Origin: Lysinibacillus sphaericus
GTDB taxonomy: Bacteria; Bacillota; Bacilli; Bacillales_A; Planococcaceae
Assembly: GCF_001629735.1 (NCBI RefSeq)
Contig: NZ_CP015224.1
Location: forward strand, 1,612,001 to 1,676,000
Direction: 5' to 3'
DNA length: 64,000 nucleotides
Below the pieces are notes generated by a model, which saw nothing but the letters and a program-made list of their open reading frames with translations, did no database searches and was not told where the DNA came from. The position numbers were made by a program, and so were the translations under genes. Shown here in pieces: positions 29,780-38,288 of this stretch. The first letter of the stretch is position 1. Every line of letters begins with the position of its first letter.

Positions 29780-30151
29780 TTGATTAATATTGAATTTCCA
29801 AAACCAGATGTAGTTATTCGCCAACGCGAACAAGATGTAAAACCAGGTGATGTCCCAATTACACCATACTTTGGTTTCATCGACTTCCACAAAATCACAC
29901 GTGATAAAGGCGGCATTTTCTTATTTTATAATGAAAAGAATGAGTTATTATTTGTCGGCAAAGCACGTAAAATTCGCCAACGCATAAAAAAACATTTTGA
30001 AGACAATGTATCTCCGATGAAAAACTATCGTGACGAGGTCTTCAAAATTGAAGTCTATGAAGTAGAAGATCCTATGGAACGTGAAATTTATGAAACGTAT
30101 GCGATTAATACGTTCCGCTCCAAATACAATGTAGATAAAGTATTTTATTAA
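29780..30151 (+). CDS. GIY-YIG domain nuclease-like protein
   Basis: About 123 residues from a TTG at 29780; a GTG at 29771 is also possible, GAGAGG being rather close to it. The GIY-YIG core appears as GGIFLFYNEKNELLFVGKA, with GIF and FVG replacing the two signature triplets, then RKIRQRIKKHF with the catalytic Arg region, and a Glu in MEREIYETYAINTF. Annotated in relatives as nucleotide-excision-repair type endonuclease, on the basis of the UvrC-like fold. Single gene with a strong terminator. Confidence 0.8.
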   Translation: MINIEFPKPDVVIRQREQDVKPGDVPITPYFGFIDFHKITRDKGGIFLFYNEKNELLFVGKARKIRQRIKKHFEDNVSPMKNYRDEVFKIEVYEVEDPMEREIYETYAINTFRSKYNVDKVFY

Positions 30152-30158
30152 TATCAAT

Positions 30159-30195
30159 AAAAACCGAAATCTCTTTTTAGGGATTTCGGTTTTTT
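30159..30195. terminator. Terminator between converging genes
   Basis: AAACCGAAATC pairs with GGATTTCGGTTT; A-run before and TTTTT after allow use in both directions. Confidence 0.88.
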
Positions 30196-30196
30196 A

Positions 30197-30580
30197 TTAC
30201 AGCATGGTAATACGATCTATCGGCATGCTTTTGCCATTAATATACAGTTCGATAATAGTCAGCTCCGCGCTTTTGTTGTTGGCATAGACATAGGGTAGAG
30301 CTTCTTTCTTTTGCTCGCTTCCTTCCTTGAAATGAATGACTAACCTATTTTCATTAGCTGCTACACTTGCTAGCACATTTCCTTTTGAAAACATGACAAG
30401 ATAGTACGTCACGTCATCTTCATACAATAACTGAATTCTGTCTGTAGCTATAATATGTTGTTGGATATGGTCAGGAACGATTGTTAGCTCTTGAATCTTA
30501 GGAAAAACCGGCAGCGGTGCAGAATCACATCCACCCATCATTAATAAATAAAGTAATACTGGCAACATCCATTTTTTCAA
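30197..30580 (-). CDS. Hypothetical lipoprotein
   Basis: 127 residues, TTG start 4 nt after GGGGAG. Signal MKKWMLPVLLYLLMMGGC gives a lipid-anchored Cys 18. The rest is a mixed alpha/beta domain with no motif known to me (IQLLYEDDVTYYLVMFSKGN). It lies 21 nt after the TrmB-type regulator gene on the same strand, so may be in one transcript with it. Confidence 0.65.
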   Translation of the reverse strand: MKKWMLPVLLYLLMMGGCDSAPLPVFPKIQELTIVPDHIQQHIIATDRIQLLYEDDVTYYLVMFSKGNVLASVAANENRLVIHFKEGSEQKKEALPYVYANNKSAELTIIELYINGKSMPIDRITML

Positions 30581-30601
30581 GATGCTCCCCTTCCCTTATA
30601 A

Positions 30602-31384
30602 CTACTCTAAGAAAAATGCTTTACGTTCTTTAGCAATCCAGTCCTCCAATTCATTATCATCGCGTTTTACTAGTCTATTGATAAGAACATCATGCCAAAT
30701 ATAATCCTCTAGTAAATAAATATGCACAGGGTCATTCGTTATAAATGCGGTTTCTTGGTTGGATGGCGAGTGACCATAAATCATTTCTTGACCATCAACC
30801 GATAAAATAAACCAATGAGGTGTAGAAGTCTTTCTCGTATAGTGTGTGGCTCTGTGCATGTCTATAGATGCTAGATGTTCCTCGACATATAAAGTGATGC
30901 CATGCACCTCCACATGCTGAGATACCTCTTCAATATCCTCACGTAAGGTATCGTACATATCTTCCCACATCGATAGGATGACTTTTGTCTCTGCTTTTTT
31001 TAATAAGGTTTGACAATAATTAACGATCGTCTGCTTCCCTTTTAGCATTAATACTTTAGATTCCGCTTCCTGTTCTTTCATTTCTAGTTTTTCTAACTGA
31101 TCACTAATCGATGTAAAATTTGATTGCCAGCGCTGTTGAATTTGCTGCAAAAACATCTCGACAGGAATAGAAGAATAAGTCGTTTGATCCGCCGTTTCCT
31201 CCTTCAGTACGAATCCCTTTTCAACAAGACCATTTAATATGTCATAGATTCTAGCTCTTGGAATCCCAGAGTTTTTGCTAACTTGATAGGCACTGACATG
31301 ACTATTTTGTACGAGTGCTGTATAGGCCTTTGCCTCATATTCTGTCAATCCCAGTTCTTTTAATTGGGCGATTAATTCATCCAT
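30602..31384 (-). CDS. TrmB-family transcriptional regulator
   Basis: 260 residues. The N-terminal winged helix (LGLTEYEAKAYTALVQNSHV, NSGIPRARIYDILNGLVEKGFV) is the TrmB signature; a coiled linker follows, then a phospholipase-D-like sensor domain (KVILSMWEDMYDTLREDI). Members sense sugars or other small ligands. It is divergent from a TSUP exporter gene with a 26-bp palindrome between them, so it likely controls that gene and itself. GGAGGGATGAT precedes the ATG. Confidence 0.88.
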   Translation of the reverse strand: MDELIAQLKELGLTEYEAKAYTALVQNSHVSAYQVSKNSGIPRARIYDILNGLVEKGFVLKEETADQTTYSSIPVEMFLQQIQQRWQSNFTSISDQLEKLEMKEQEAESKVLMLKGKQTIVNYCQTLLKKAETKVILSMWEDMYDTLREDIEEVSQHVEVHGITLYVEEHLASIDMHRATHYTRKTSTPHWFILSVDGQEMIYGHSPSNQETAFITNDPVHIYLLEDYIWHDVLINRLVKRDDNELEDWIAKERKAFFLE

Positions 31385-31466
31385 ATCATCCCTCCATATT
31401 TTTATTATAGGCTACTGTTGTGAACATTTGCCAATGAAAAAGTTAGGCTTTACAGCTTTAAATAAA

Positions 31467-31492
31467 TTAGTTACTATTTCAGTAGTAACTAA
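31467..31492. promoter_or_regulatory. Palindromic operator between trmB-type and TSUP genes
   Basis: TTAGTTACTA and TAGTAACTAA form a 26-bp palindrome centred in the short divergent intergenic region, 20 bp before the TSUP start. Likely TrmB-type binding site. Confidence 0.65.
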
Positions 31493-31511
31493 TTAAAATG
31501 AGGTGTAAGAC

Positions 31512-32282
31512 ATGGTTTTTGATGTGGATGTACATATTCTAATACTTTTAATTTCGTTTGGATTTCTGGCGGCATTTATCGATTCAGTCGTTGGAGGTGG
31601 CGGTTTAATTTCCTTACCAGCTCTATTGTTTGTTGGCCTAAATCCAGCCGCCGCTGTGGCAACCAATAAGTTAGCAGGCGCAATGGGCTCACTTACTTCG
31701 ACCATTTCCTTTTACCGTTCTGGTCAGCTTGAAATTCGATCTGTGCTGAAATATTTCCCTCTCGCCTTCATTGGATCATTATGTGGTGCATGGACTGTTC
31801 ATTTAATTAACCCAGCTCTACTAAAACCATTAATGCTTATCATGCTGGCAGCTGTTGGGATTTATACAATCTTTAAAAAAGATTGGGGCGCTGTCTCAAC
31901 GGTAAAAAATCTGTCGAAAACCCACTTATTTTTATTTATGATGCTATTATTTGCTATTGGATTTTATGATGGGTTTCTTGGTCCAGGAACGGGCTCATTT
32001 TTAATCTTTAGCTTCTTGCTTGTTGGCTTTGATTTTTTAAAGGCGGCAGGAAATGCGAAATTTTTAAATCTAGCAAGTAATGTGGCAGGTGTTTGTATGT
32101 TTGCTTACCTAGGTCAAATCCATTATGTATATGGTTTAGTCATGGGGGTTGCTCAAATTGGAGGGGCTATGCTTGGCTCTCGAATGGCCATTCAAAAAGG
32201 AAGCGGCTTTGTCCGGTCGCTTTTTATTATTGTGACAATGACACTCCTTGCAAAAAATGCCTACGATTATATGATTCATTAA
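31512..32282 (+). CDS. TSUP-family exporter (TauE/SafE type)
   Basis: 256 residues with eight predicted membrane helices. Both family repeats are seen: GFLAAFIDSVVGGGGLISLPALL and GFYDGFLGPGTGSFLIFSF. TSUP proteins export sulphite, sulphonates or small organic acids. GAGGTG precedes the ATG. It is divergent from a TrmB-type regulator that probably responds to the substrate. Confidence 0.88.
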   Translation: MVFDVDVHILILLISFGFLAAFIDSVVGGGGLISLPALLFVGLNPAAAVATNKLAGAMGSLTSTISFYRSGQLEIRSVLKYFPLAFIGSLCGAWTVHLINPALLKPLMLIMLAAVGIYTIFKKDWGAVSTVKNLSKTHLFLFMMLLFAIGFYDGFLGPGTGSFLIFSFLLVGFDFLKAAGNAKFLNLASNVAGVCMFAYLGQIHYVYGLVMGVAQIGGAMLGSRMAIQKGSGFVRSLFIIVTMTLLAKNAYDYMIH

Positions 32283-32285
32283 TAA

Positions 32286-32324
32286 AAAACAACGCCACAG
32301 TCCAAAATTTGCGGCGTTGTTTTA
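32286..32324. terminator. Terminator between TSUP gene and panF
   Basis: AAAACAACGCC pairs with GGCGTTGTTTT; usable in both directions. Confidence 0.85.
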
Positions 32325-32326
32325 CA

Positions 32327-33772
32327 TTATATGAGGAAGTGCTCGTCCTTAAATTTATGACTAGTAGCAAGACTTACGATTACAAAAATAATAAGGGAAG
32401 CTACAATTGGAATCGTAACGGTATGCATACCGAAGGCCGTCGGATAGAACCGGTCGATGAAAATATATAAAGCCATACCTGAAATCATGGACGCAATGGC
32501 GCCATATTTGTTTGCTTTCCTCCAGTATAATCCGAGAACTACCGTCCAAATAAAGACTGCCTCAAGCCCACCAAATGCAAATAAATTTAACCACACTAAT
32601 AAATCAGGTGGATGGAGTGCAAAGACGATCACTGCTAAGCCAATCACAGTCGTTACAATAAAGCTTGCGCGTTTAATTTCGGCATCACTTGCCTGTGGCT
32701 TCATGTAATTTAGATAGATGTCTTTGACAACCGTAGAGCTTACTAGCATAAGTAATGCATTGACAGTGGACATGGTAGCGGCCATTGGCGCTGCTAAGAC
32801 AATCCCTGCTAAAAATGGCGGCAGCACCTTCAATGTTAAGAGTGGCATGACTTTATCACCAATGTCGATGCCAGGTAGGACAGGTCGTGCTAACACACCA
32901 ATTAGATGCATCCCAAACATAATGGTCCCAATAGCAATCGTACCAATAATAATCGCTAAGTGCATACTTTTAGAATCTTTATAACTCATCGCACGCACGG
33001 CAATTTGGGGAAGTCCCACCACACCTACACCAATTAATAGCCAAAACGTTGAAACATACAGAGGCGTTAAATCCCCTTCTGCTCCAAATGGAGATACGAA
33101 ATGGGGATTTTCTGCGACCAGCGAGGACATAATTTTATCGATGCCTCCACCTGCAATAATAGTTCCGATTAATAAAATAACAGTTCCAATGACCATTATC
33201 GTACCTTGAACAGTATCTGTTAAAGCAACTGCTCGGAAGCCACCAATGATAACATACACTAATACTGATATCGCAAATATAAACAATGCTGCCGTGTAAT
33301 GTAAGCCTGTTAAAGACTCGATTAAACGGGCTCCCCCTACCCACTGTGCCATCATCGCTGAAAATAAAAAGACAATGATACTAATAGCAGACAGAATGAC
33401 AATGACATGGCTTTTATAGCGCTCACGTAAAAAGTCAATGAGCGTAATAGCTTGGTAACGACGAGCAATAATAGCAAATTTCTTCCCTAAAATCATCAGG
33501 ACAAAATAGCCCGCAGGTAGCTGTGCCATGGCAAGTAGCACCCAGCCAAGTCCTTTCGTATAAGCTACTCCTGGCCCTCCGATAAAGCTGCTCGCACTAC
33601 CATAGGTAGCTATCATGGTCATCGCTAGAATAAATCCACCCATTTCTCGACCACCAAGGAAATACTCCTGTAGAAACGAGTTAGAGGAGCGAACATGTTT
33701 ATTGGCCCAGAGTCCAATTCCAAAAATAATAATTAGAAATAATAGCAATGGAAATACAACTTGCCAGTGCAT
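32327..33772 (-). CDS. panF: Sodium/pantothenate symporter
   Basis: 481 residues, SSS family with about 13 helices. EYFLGGREMGGFILAMTMIATY, SASSFIGGPGVAYTKGLGW and GVVGLPQIAVRAMSYKDSK follow E. coli PanF closely in my recollection, and the upstream yhdT gene gives the same synteny. Takes up pantothenate, the coenzyme A precursor, with sodium. The ATG overlaps the yhdT stop (TAATG), so translation is coupled. Distinct from the acetate-type SSS pairs at 9-13 kb. Confidence 0.92.
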   Translation of the reverse strand: MHWQVVFPLLLFLIIIFGIGLWANKHVRSSNSFLQEYFLGGREMGGFILAMTMIATYGSASSFIGGPGVAYTKGLGWVLLAMAQLPAGYFVLMILGKKFAIIARRYQAITLIDFLRERYKSHVIVILSAISIIVFLFSAMMAQWVGGARLIESLTGLHYTAALFIFAISVLVYVIIGGFRAVALTDTVQGTIMVIGTVILLIGTIIAGGGIDKIMSSLVAENPHFVSPFGAEGDLTPLYVSTFWLLIGVGVVGLPQIAVRAMSYKDSKSMHLAIIIGTIAIGTIMFGMHLIGVLARPVLPGIDIGDKVMPLLTLKVLPPFLAGIVLAAPMAATMSTVNALLMLVSSTVVKDIYLNYMKPQASDAEIKRASFIVTTVIGLAVIVFALHPPDLLVWLNLFAFGGLEAVFIWTVVLGLYWRKANKYGAIASMISGMALYIFIDRFYPTAFGMHTVTIPIVASLIIFVIVSLATSHKFKDEHFLI

Positions 33773-34035
33773 TAGCGCTCCTCCTCCCCATCATCAAATG
33801 GAACCTCTTTAAAGAAGAGCTTCATAACGATCCAGACGAGCAGGATCATAAAGCCTGTCCCTGCGATACAGCTATAGAAAAACCAAGCAGGAAAACCCAA
33901 AACATACGAATAATTTGCGGGATCCCCTGCACCTAGTCCATATGCAAAGCCAAACCAAATCGCAAAGTTCACAAGGACTAGTCCAATTCCAATAAGTGCC
34001 TCTCGATGCGCAATTTTAAAGCGTTGATCTTTCAC
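33772..34035 (-). CDS. YhdT-family small membrane protein
   Basis: 87 residues with two membrane helices (ALIGIGLVLVNFAIWFGFAYG and WFFYSCIAGTGFMILLVW). YhdT (DUF997) genes precede panF in many bacteria and are thought to assist it. The start is GTG with GGGGGAT upstream. Its last base pair overlaps the panF start. Confidence 0.88.
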   Translation of the reverse strand: MKDQRFKIAHREALIGIGLVLVNFAIWFGFAYGLGAGDPANYSYVLGFPAWFFYSCIAGTGFMILLVWIVMKLFFKEVPFDDGEEER

Positions 34036-34120
34036 AAGACAATCCCCCTAACCTACTCTATTTTACTGATATGTTGGTCTGATGGGAAGAGATGTGGACA
34101 AATAAGCGTCCTTGACTTTA

Positions 34121-34582
34121 CTACGCTTTAATTGACGATTTTAATTTTCCTATGATTGGAAAGGCATCCTCATAGCCAACAACGGAGCAATTAGGAGTGG
34201 CTTATCTATGTTACATAAGCAATTGATAAACAGCTTGTACCAGCGATTGAGCTCCTCCATTTTGGAAAGCGAGATAATTGGTCCCATGTATCAAATGTCT
34301 GACCAAAATTAGGTACAATTTGCTGTATACTGAGAAAAAGATGCCTTAAAAAGGGTAAAACTGTATCATCTTCATCGGAAATACTATACCAAGAAAAACG
34401 TCGAGATTCGGGTATAGAAATTGAGTGAGGATGGTTGTCTTGCCATATCCTGCTCCACTATGAATAAGTGTGCATGTATGCTGATGACATTTTATTAATG
34501 TTCTCATAAGAGTTGCTCGATTAATACAATAATTGGATGGATTTGGAGCTATACATTTAGATTCAATGATAATATCTGTCAT
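34121..34582 (-). pseudogene. Decayed MalT/LuxR-type ATP-dependent regulator
   Basis: From an ATG at 34582 (GGAGGTT upstream) the first frame reads CIAPNPSNYCINRATLMRTL and CTLIHSGAGYGKTTILTQFL, the N-terminal STAND/MalT pattern with a perfect Walker A. After about 34404 the homology jumps frame to FSWYSISDEDDTVLPFLRHL, and after about 34245 to another frame (EELNRWYKLFINCL). The remaining several hundred residues, including the LuxR helix-turn-helix, are missing. Clearly a broken gene with at least two frameshifts and a 3' deletion. Confidence 0.8.
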
Positions 34583-34677
34583 GTAAACGATAACCTCCGT
34601 TAGTGTAAGGTTACAAAAATTCAGGTTATTAAAAGATTGACAGTTTACCATATTTTAATAGTTTTGATGGAGATAAA

Positions 34678-34717
34678 TAAAAAACCCGATTATCAAATCA
34701 ATGATAATCGGGTTTTA
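34678..34717. terminator. Terminator of ddh
   Basis: AAAACCCGATTATCA pairs with TGATAATCGGGTTTT, 9 nt beyond the ddh stop, then TTATTT on the minus strand. Confidence 0.9.
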
Positions 34718-34726
34718 GTTCTGTAA

Positions 34727-35707
34727 TTATAATAATTCTTTACGTAATTCAGCCGCTGATTTTGGTGAAAGCAGACTGAATGGGATATCAAATACTGTTT
34801 TCGCCCCTTTATCACCAGCTTGGTTCAGACGGTGTGCTGCGCGTGCATAAGCAACTAAAACACTTGATGTGAAGTTTGGATTACTTTCGAGTTTTAATGA
34901 GAATTCAAGAATTTGTTTATCGTTTGCACCACTATCACCACTTCGAATAACAAAACCACCATGTGGCATACCTGTGTGGTTTGCTTTAAACTCTTCTTCA
35001 GAGATGAAGTTGACAGTTGTATTATATTCATCGAAGTAGTTAGGCATTGTCACAATTTCTTGTTCAACTTTTGCTGCATCTGCGCCATCTTCCAGCACAA
35101 CCCAGCATTCACGAGCATGTTTCTCCCGTGTTGTTAGCTCTGGATTTTCACCGTTACGTACACGATCTACTGCTTCTTTAATTGGTAAAGTGTATTGTAC
35201 AGCATTTTTAACGCCCTCAATACGACGAACTGCATCAGAGTGACCTTGACTTAGACCATCTCCCCAGAACGTATACGTTGTACCAACTGGTAATACAGAT
35301 TCTCCTAATAGACGATTTAATGAGAATAAACCTGGATCCCAACCAACTGAGATGACAGATACTTTACCAGATTTTTGAGCTGCTCCATCAACCGCATCGA
35401 AAAATTCAGGAATTTTCGCATGTGTATCAAAGCTATCAATTGTATTAAACCATTGAGCAAAATGTGGACCTTGCTCTGGTAAATCTGTTGCTGAGCCCCC
35501 ACATAGAATCATAACATCAATGTCATTTTGGAATTTTTCAGCGTCCTCTACTACATATACGCTAGCATTGCTTGCTACGTTTACTGTTGAAGGGTCTCGA
35601 CGTGTGAATACTGCTACTAGTTCCATATCTGGATTTTGTGATATAGCATATTCCACACCACGACCTAAATTTCCATAACCTACAATACCTACTCGAATTG
35701 CACTCAT
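34727..35707 (-). CDS. ddh: meso-Diaminopimelate D-dehydrogenase
   Basis: 326 residues, the usual length. Rossmann motif VGIVGYGNLGRGVE binds NADP; CGGSATDLPEQGPHFAQWFN, VGWDPGLFSLNRLLGE and FWGDGLSQGHSDAVRRIEGV are diagnostic. It makes meso-diaminopimelate by reductive amination of tetrahydrodipicolinate, a one-step branch of lysine synthesis found in few Bacillales, notably Lysinibacillus and some Bacillus. GAGGAGGAA precedes the ATG. Single gene with its own promoter and terminator. Confidence 0.95.
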   Translation of the reverse strand: MSAIRVGIVGYGNLGRGVEYAISQNPDMELVAVFTRRDPSTVNVASNASVYVVEDAEKFQNDIDVMILCGGSATDLPEQGPHFAQWFNTIDSFDTHAKIPEFFDAVDGAAQKSGKVSVISVGWDPGLFSLNRLLGESVLPVGTTYTFWGDGLSQGHSDAVRRIEGVKNAVQYTLPIKEAVDRVRNGENPELTTREKHARECWVVLEDGADAAKVEQEIVTMPNYFDEYNTTVNFISEEEFKANHTGMPHGGFVIRSGDSGANDKQILEFSLKLESNPNFTSSVLVAYARAAHRLNQAGDKGAKTVFDIPFSLLSPKSAAELRKELL

Positions 35708-35767
35708 TAAAATTCCTCCTCACGATTACGTGACTTTGTGAAAACCTTCACGTTAAATCTAACTACA

Positions 35768-35796
35768 ATAATACTTCGTGTTAGAAAAATTCACAA
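35768..35796 (-). promoter_or_regulatory. Promoter of ddh
   Basis: TTGTGA, 17 nt, TATTAT on the minus strand, about 60 bp before the ddh start. Confidence 0.6.
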
Positions 35797-35990
35797 TAGT
35801 TTGAGTATGAGTTTTTTTGAAAGAATATATATCAGTTTTCTATGATTTTCATCCAATGATGGTATGAATACGGTTACAAATTACTAAATATTCCATGGAC
35901 CTTTAAGTTTTCGTAAAAGACTTGTAAATGACGGCTATTTTTCGAACCAGTCTTGTACAATAAATGTAACGACAAAAGGGGGCATGTTGA

Positions 35991-36290
35991 ATGAAAAGTA
36001 CTGGTTACTCATTAAGCACAACAAAAGCACAAGGAGAACTACTTACATTTTCTGTAAACCAAAGCAGTGAAACGATACAAACTGTAAGGAAGCCGCTTGA
36101 AAGTTTATTACCAAACAAACATGTAAGTATCGGTGTTCTACCTTTTGACGTTATGGAAAGCACCTTAGACAAATCCATCCAAAAAAACAGGGTTAATGAA
36201 GTAGACTTTTATTATAGCGGCAAGGAAATTGCTCGCTGGCTCATTAAAAAAAGTGAATATAACAAATCTATCCATGACTTCTTTATTTGA
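35991..36290 (+). CDS. Hypothetical protein, 99 residues
   Basis: Good ribosome binding site (AAGGGGG, 8 nt upstream). No membrane segment or signal; SIGVLPFDVMESTLDKSIQK and EVDFYYSGKEIARWLIKKSE suggest a compact alpha/beta fold. I recognise no family. A TACAAT box with a preceding TG at about 35955 may be its -10. Single gene. Confidence 0.55.
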   Translation: MKSTGYSLSTTKAQGELLTFSVNQSSETIQTVRKPLESLLPNKHVSIGVLPFDVMESTLDKSIQKNRVNEVDFYYSGKEIARWLIKKSEYNKSIHDFFI

Positions 36291-36336
36291 AGTCTGAACG
36301 ACGGTTTATATACTCCACCTATTTTTAATTCCCCAA

Positions 36337-36999
36337 CTACTGAATCTCCTGAGCCAATTGTGCGAGACGTTTTTCATCAATAATATGGTAGCCTGTCTTG
36401 CGTTTTTCTAAAATTTTCTCCTCACAAAACTGTGCCAATACATATAATAAATGGCGATAGGAAACCCCTAAATACTCACAGATCTCTGTATGCTTTTCCT
36501 TATAAACACCTTGATCAGCCGATAATTGAATAAAGGCTGCTAAACGACTTTCAAAAGGATATGCCTGATTTTGTGTATATTTGGAGGTTATTTTTGTGGC
36601 CTTTTCCCCTAAAAACACACAAAGTCGTCGTAAAAATAAAGCGTCAGCAAGTAACTTTTCCTTACATGATTGGGTAATGGAGTAACAAATTGTCTTAGAT
36701 ACCGTTTGAATGCCCTTTGTATATCTTGCCTCATTCAGCAATTCAATCTCCCCCATAAAACGTGGTGCCTCTAAATATTCGATGAGTGAAACCTTGCCAT
36801 TTTTATGCGTCATATAGAGCTTCGCCTTACCCTCAATCATGTAATACAATGTCTCTGGAAAAGAGCCTTCCTGGAAAATCCATTCTCCTTTGTCAAATTC
36901 ACAAACTTCTATATAGGGATTAATGTCAAAGGAGAAGAAATCATGAATAGGGTATTTTTCGAGATAATGGGTGCGTGTTTCAGCTGTTAGAATATGCAT
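36337..36999 (-). CDS. Crp/Fnr-family regulator, YeiL-like
   Basis: 220 residues. N-terminal cyclic-nucleotide-binding-type beta roll (FDKGEWIFQEGSFPETLYYM, RFMGEIELL) and a C-terminal winged helix (EICEYLGVSYRHLLYVLAQF). The domain order and the EKRKTGYHIIDEKRLAQLA ending resemble YeiL. It lacks the Cys cluster of Fnr at the N-terminus. A Crp-type palindrome lies in the divergent region with the MFS gene, which is its probable target. Confidence 0.85.
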   Translation of the reverse strand: MHILTAETRTHYLEKYPIHDFFSFDINPYIEVCEFDKGEWIFQEGSFPETLYYMIEGKAKLYMTHKNGKVSLIEYLEAPRFMGEIELLNEARYTKGIQTVSKTICYSITQSCKEKLLADALFLRRLCVFLGEKATKITSKYTQNQAYPFESRLAAFIQLSADQGVYKEKHTEICEYLGVSYRHLLYVLAQFCEEKILEKRKTGYHIIDEKRLAQLAQEIQ

Positions 37000-37022
37000 T
37001 TTTTACTCTCTCCTCTGAAAAA

Positions 37023-37038
37023 TATGAGATATCTCACA
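37023..37038. promoter_or_regulatory. Crp/Fnr-type operator
   Basis: TATGAGATATCTCACA fits the TGTGA-N6-TCACA pattern with one change and contains the perfect palindrome TGAGATATCTCA. It lies 24 bp from the regulator start and 60 bp from the MFS start. Confidence 0.65.
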
Positions 37039-37097
37039 TTATTGTAGCGATGAACGTGCTATTATTCAACATAGTTAAATGGAGGTACGGTAAATTT

Positions 37098-38249
37098 ATG
37101 AATAATCAACGATGGCTTTCTCAAAATTTCTTTACATTTTTTATTACTTGGGGCATATTCTTACCCTACTGGACAGGCTGGCTTGTGGATGCTAAACATT
37201 TGACAGTATCACAAGCAAGCGTTGTAATGGGCTGTGGGTTACTCGCTAGAGCCACGTCTAATCTATTCTTCTTCCCCACGCTCGCTAAATATGTTAACAA
37301 TAAACGTCTCATTACCATTTTAGCAGTCGGTGCACTTCTGACAGCACTGCTGTACATACCAAGTTCGGGCTTTAGTGCATTATTAGTGGTCACAATTTTG
37401 TTTAGTATTTTTTACCCAGCACTGTTACCAGCTGTTGAAAGTAGTGCTGCAACGCTTGTCCAATCTGGCAACATTCATTATGGTAAAAGCCGCTCCTATG
37501 GTTCCTTTGGCTTTGTGATTGCCGTATTAATTATAAGTATGCTAACAGGGGTATTCGGTAAAAATATTATCTTTTGGAGCATGATCCTTGGCTTAATCGG
37601 CATGCTGCTTATGCAGCTATTCGCTACACCAAAGGAATTGCTTATTGTGCCAACAAAGGAGCAACGTGCTAAATCATTGTCCATGAAAACACTATGGACT
37701 ATTAAAGGTTTCCCAATTGTTTTATTCATTGTTATTTTATTGCAAGGTGCACATGCCTCCTATTATAGCTATGGTTATATTTATTTAGAAGATTTACAAG
37801 TAGATCCATTTTATATGGGCATGATTATTAATATCGCCGTTATTTGCGAAATCCTATACTTTATGAAGGCTGATACTTTATTTACGAAATGGCGTTCTTC
37901 TTCATTATTACTGTTAGCAGCTAGCGGGTCTTCTCTACGTTGGTTACTCATATTTATGTTCCCAAATGTTTGGGTATTTATTGCCTCTCAAACATTGCAT
38001 GCATTCTCCTTTGCTCTGGCACATTTTGCTTTTATTCGTTATCTCACACAAACCCTACCGAAGGAGCAAATTCCAAACGCACAGGGTATATATTCAGCAT
38101 TAGCGATGGGGTTAAGTACAGCCATCCTGACATTTTTGGGAGGCTATTTATACGAGCTATCGCCTGGTTTATCCTTTGCAGCCATGTTAATTTGTACCGT
38201 TCCAGCCATCGCTATAGTGCTCATGACACGACGCAAATATCAATATTAA
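37098..38249 (+). CDS. MFS transporter (HcaT/LacY-like, MFS_1_like)
   Basis: 383 residues with 12 predicted helices. WLSQNFFTFFITWGIFLPYW at the N-terminus and SSAATLVQSGNIHYGKSRSYGSFGF in the middle are features of the 3-phenylpropionate transporter-like group. Start ATG 37098 follows GGAGGT by 11 nt; a longer frame overlaps the operator and regulator start. Substrate unknown; likely regulated by the divergent YeiL-like protein. Confidence 0.82.
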   Translation: MNNQRWLSQNFFTFFITWGIFLPYWTGWLVDAKHLTVSQASVVMGCGLLARATSNLFFFPTLAKYVNNKRLITILAVGALLTALLYIPSSGFSALLVVTILFSIFYPALLPAVESSAATLVQSGNIHYGKSRSYGSFGFVIAVLIISMLTGVFGKNIIFWSMILGLIGMLLMQLFATPKELLIVPTKEQRAKSLSMKTLWTIKGFPIVLFIVILLQGAHASYYSYGYIYLEDLQVDPFYMGMIINIAVICEILYFMKADTLFTKWRSSSLLLLAASGSSLRWLLIFMFPNVWVFIASQTLHAFSFALAHFAFIRYLTQTLPKEQIPNAQGIYSALAMGLSTAILTFLGGYLYELSPGLSFAAMLICTVPAIAIVLMTRRKYQY

Positions 38250-38253
38250 TATG

Positions 38254-38288
38254 AAACGCAGGTGAGAATTACTTCACCTGCGTTTTTC
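38254..38288. terminator. Terminator between MFS gene and bicupin gene
   Basis: Perfect stem AAACGCAGGTGA / TCACCTGCGTTT followed by TT; the bicupin stop codon is inside the T-run. Confidence 0.9.
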
